Shown here piece by piece: positions 62,804 through 64,000 of a stretch of 64,000 nt of DNA. The stretch lies in NCBI GenBank assembly GCA_002375695.1, contig DFMO01000015.1, positions 232,114-296,113 of the forward strand, read 5' to 3'. The DNA comes from Flavobacteriaceae bacterium UBA3591. Its GTDB lineage: Bacteria > Bacteroidota > Bacteroidia > Flavobacteriales > Flavobacteriaceae. A program made the translations under genes and the position numbers. The number at the start of each line of letters is the position of its first letter. Position 1 is the first letter of the stretch. Under the pieces are notes generated by a model, which ran no database searches, was not told the DNA's origin, and saw only the letters and a list, made by a program, of their open reading frames with translations.

Positions 62804-63955
62804 ATGACAACCATTACATTACAACCCTTTTTACATAACAAAAAGAGCTGCATAGGCTTAAAGTTTCGGTACAACTTTGAGGCTAAGGAAGTTATAAAGA
62901 AAATGGATGGTGTGCGTTGGACTAAAACGCACCGATGTTTTTACATTTTTTATACCAAAGAGGGTTTAGCTTCAATTAAAAAAACACTCAAACTAAACGG
63001 GTTTAAAATTGATGATCAAACCAAAGAATTACCCAAGATAAAGCACAAGGTAAAACCGTATTTAACTTTTGAAAAAACAAAGGTGCACCAGGAGTTTATA
63101 AAATCTTTAGAAGGAAAACGTATGAGTGCAAGCACCGTTAAAATTTACGGTGGATTTGTTTATCAATTTTTAAGTTTTACGGGCAATAAACCAGCCGAAT
63201 TATTAGATGCCACCGATGTGCGTTTGTATATAGAATGGGCTGTAGGCGCTTTAAACTATTCGGTAAGCACACATAGGCAACTGGTGAGTGCTTTACGGCA
63301 ATTTGCATATTTATATCCTGCTTGCGCTATAAATCCAGAGGCAATATTTATGCCTTCTAAAGATAAAAAGCTGCCTGTAATTTTAAGTTTAGACGAGGTT
63401 TTAAACTTAATTCAGGTTACTAAAAATTTAAAACACCGGGTTATAATTTCTATGCTATACGCTTCGGGGTTACGTATAGGCGAACTGTTAAATTTAAAAT
63501 TAACCGATTTTGATTTTAAGCGAAATTTATTACACATAAGGGGTGCCAAGGGACGTAAAGATCGCTACACTAATATTGCCCAACGGCTACACCCTATGTT
63601 AAAAAACTATTACCGCACATACAAACCGAAGCATTATTTTATAGAAAGTCCTAAGGGCGGCCCGTATAGCGCTGCGAGTGTACGGTCGTTTTTAAGGCGA
63701 AGTTGTAAGTTGGCGGGAATAAACAAAGTAATTACTCCACACAGTTTACGGCATTGTTACGCAACGCATTTATTAGAACACGGCACCGATATACGCTATA
63801 TACAAGAATTATTGGGCCATAGTCGTCCCGAAACTACAATGATTTATACGCGAGTAACAAAAAAAGAATTACGACAAATTAAAAGTCCATTAGATTTTGA
63901 AGAAAATAAATTATATTTACCGCATAACCATGATAAAAAACTTGGTTTAGACTGA
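62804..63955 (+). CDS. Tyrosine-type site-specific recombinase with HARP-like N-terminus
   Basis: 383 residues from ATG at 62804. The N-terminal 60 residues (LQPFLHNKKSCIGLKFRYNFEAKEVIKKM…RWTKTHRCFYI) resemble a HARP-like DNA-associated module fused to Bacteroidota integrases. A SAM-like core-binding domain (about 95-175) precedes the catalytic domain, which has Arg224 (ASGLRIGEL), Lys in KGRKDR, His313-x-x-Arg316 (HSLRH), His339 (LGHSRPE) and Tyr348 (MIYTRV), all required residues. The gene ends within direct repeats. It may be a mobile-element or integron-like integrase; no partner gene can be seen because the window stops. Confidence 0.9.
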   Translation: MTTITLQPFLHNKKSCIGLKFRYNFEAKEVIKKMDGVRWTKTHRCFYIFYTKEGLASIKKTLKLNGFKIDDQTKELPKIKHKVKPYLTFEKTKVHQEFIKSLEGKRMSASTVKIYGGFVYQFLSFTGNKPAELLDATDVRLYIEWAVGALNYSVSTHRQLVSALRQFAYLYPACAINPEAIFMPSKDKKLPVILSLDEVLNLIQVTKNLKHRVIISMLYASGLRIGELLNLKLTDFDFKRNLLHIRGAKGRKDRYTNIAQRLHPMLKNYYRTYKPKHYFIESPKGGPYSAASVRSFLRRSCKLAGINKVITPHSLRHCYATHLLEHGTDIRYIQELLGHSRPETTMIYTRVTKKELRQIKSPLDFEENKLYLPHNHDKKLGLD

Positions 63956-63996
63956 CGATTTTACGGTATAACCATGATAAAAGTTAGGATATAACC
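63923..63996 (+). repeat. Direct repeats at the recombinase 3' end
   Basis: ATAACCATGATAAAA occurs at 63924-63938, inside the last codons of the recombinase gene, and again at 63968-63982, 44 bases later. ATAACCA appears a third time at 63991-63997. The repeats may be integrase binding or crossover sites, or the start of an array beyond the window edge. Confidence 0.65.
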
Positions 63997-64000
63997 AGTT

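Noticed and set aside
1..64000. tRNA, rRNA, CRISPR, prophage or phage-defence islands
   Set aside because: None recognised on either strand. The intergenic regions are short, and the only mobile-element gene is the recombinase at the right edge.

Overview
The window is a 64 kb stretch of an AT-rich chromosome from a member of the Bacteroidota, almost certainly a (probably marine) Flavobacteriia/Flavobacteriaceae. The grounds are: Bacteroidota-type promoter boxes (TAnnTTTG) in front of many genes; several TTG/GTG starts; genes for the type IX secretion system (SprT/PorT and the DUF5103 plug protein) plus a type IX cargo C-terminus; lipoproteins with short Bacteroidota-style lipoboxes; a complete Na+-translocating NADH:quinone reductase; and AccD and a C4-ribbon coiled-coil protein whose zinc-binding cysteines are replaced. 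No phage, plasmid backbone, rRNA, tRNA or CRISPR array was seen.

Layout. 1-8.5 kb: the 3' end of a family 2 glycosyltransferase, an ECF sigma factor, lipoyl synthase, GAPDH, a TPR hybrid histidine kinase, LpxK, a Nif3-like protein and the zinc-ribbon-like coiled-coil protein. 8.5-10.8 kb: MsrA, two tiny envelope proteins missed by length cut-offs, a GNAT-like protein and an unknown lipoprotein. 10.8-18.5 kb: a kynurenine degradation operon (kynU, kmo, RidA-type deaminase, semialdehyde dehydrogenase, atypical SDR, ACMSD-like amidohydrolase, O-methyltransferase); 3-hydroxyanthranilate dioxygenase, tryptophan dioxygenase and formamidase are not present. 18.5-29.5 kb: TatA, an M1 metallopeptidase with its DUF6702 partner, PepE, GNAT, an M15 peptidase, GpmI, a thioredoxin-like lipoprotein, HAD, Map, a methyltransferase, ApbE and a small companion.

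29.6-35.7 kb: nqrABCDEF on the minus strand; ApbE next door supplies the covalent FMN for NqrB and NqrC. 36-41.5 kb: type IX plug protein, DUF3667, ApaG, NRDE protein and PruA. 41.5-43.7 kb: two Omp28/thioredoxin-fold surface-protein genes joined head to head, both missing their 5' ends, meeting at an 8-bp palindrome; one also has an in-frame stop. This is the most abnormal locus of the window. 43.7-53.2 kb: NUDIX, RsmG, fatty-acid desaturase, aminotransferase, PurT, TrkH-TrkA, UbiE/MenG and SprT. 53.2-62.6 kb: TrmH-type methyltransferase, Omp85-family protein, FbaA, AccD, a lipoprotein, RpsO and PNPase. The window ends with a tyrosine recombinase whose 3' end runs into direct repeats that continue to the edge, which may be its target site or the start of a repeat array.

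Most of the window is ordinary core metabolism. The points that merit a second look are the head-to-head truncated surface genes, the recombinase with its repeats, two independent zinc ribbons that have lost their cysteines, a perfect 16-bp palindrome before pnp, an inverted pair of REP-like elements inside the kynurenine operon, and a five-copy 11-bp tandem repeat.
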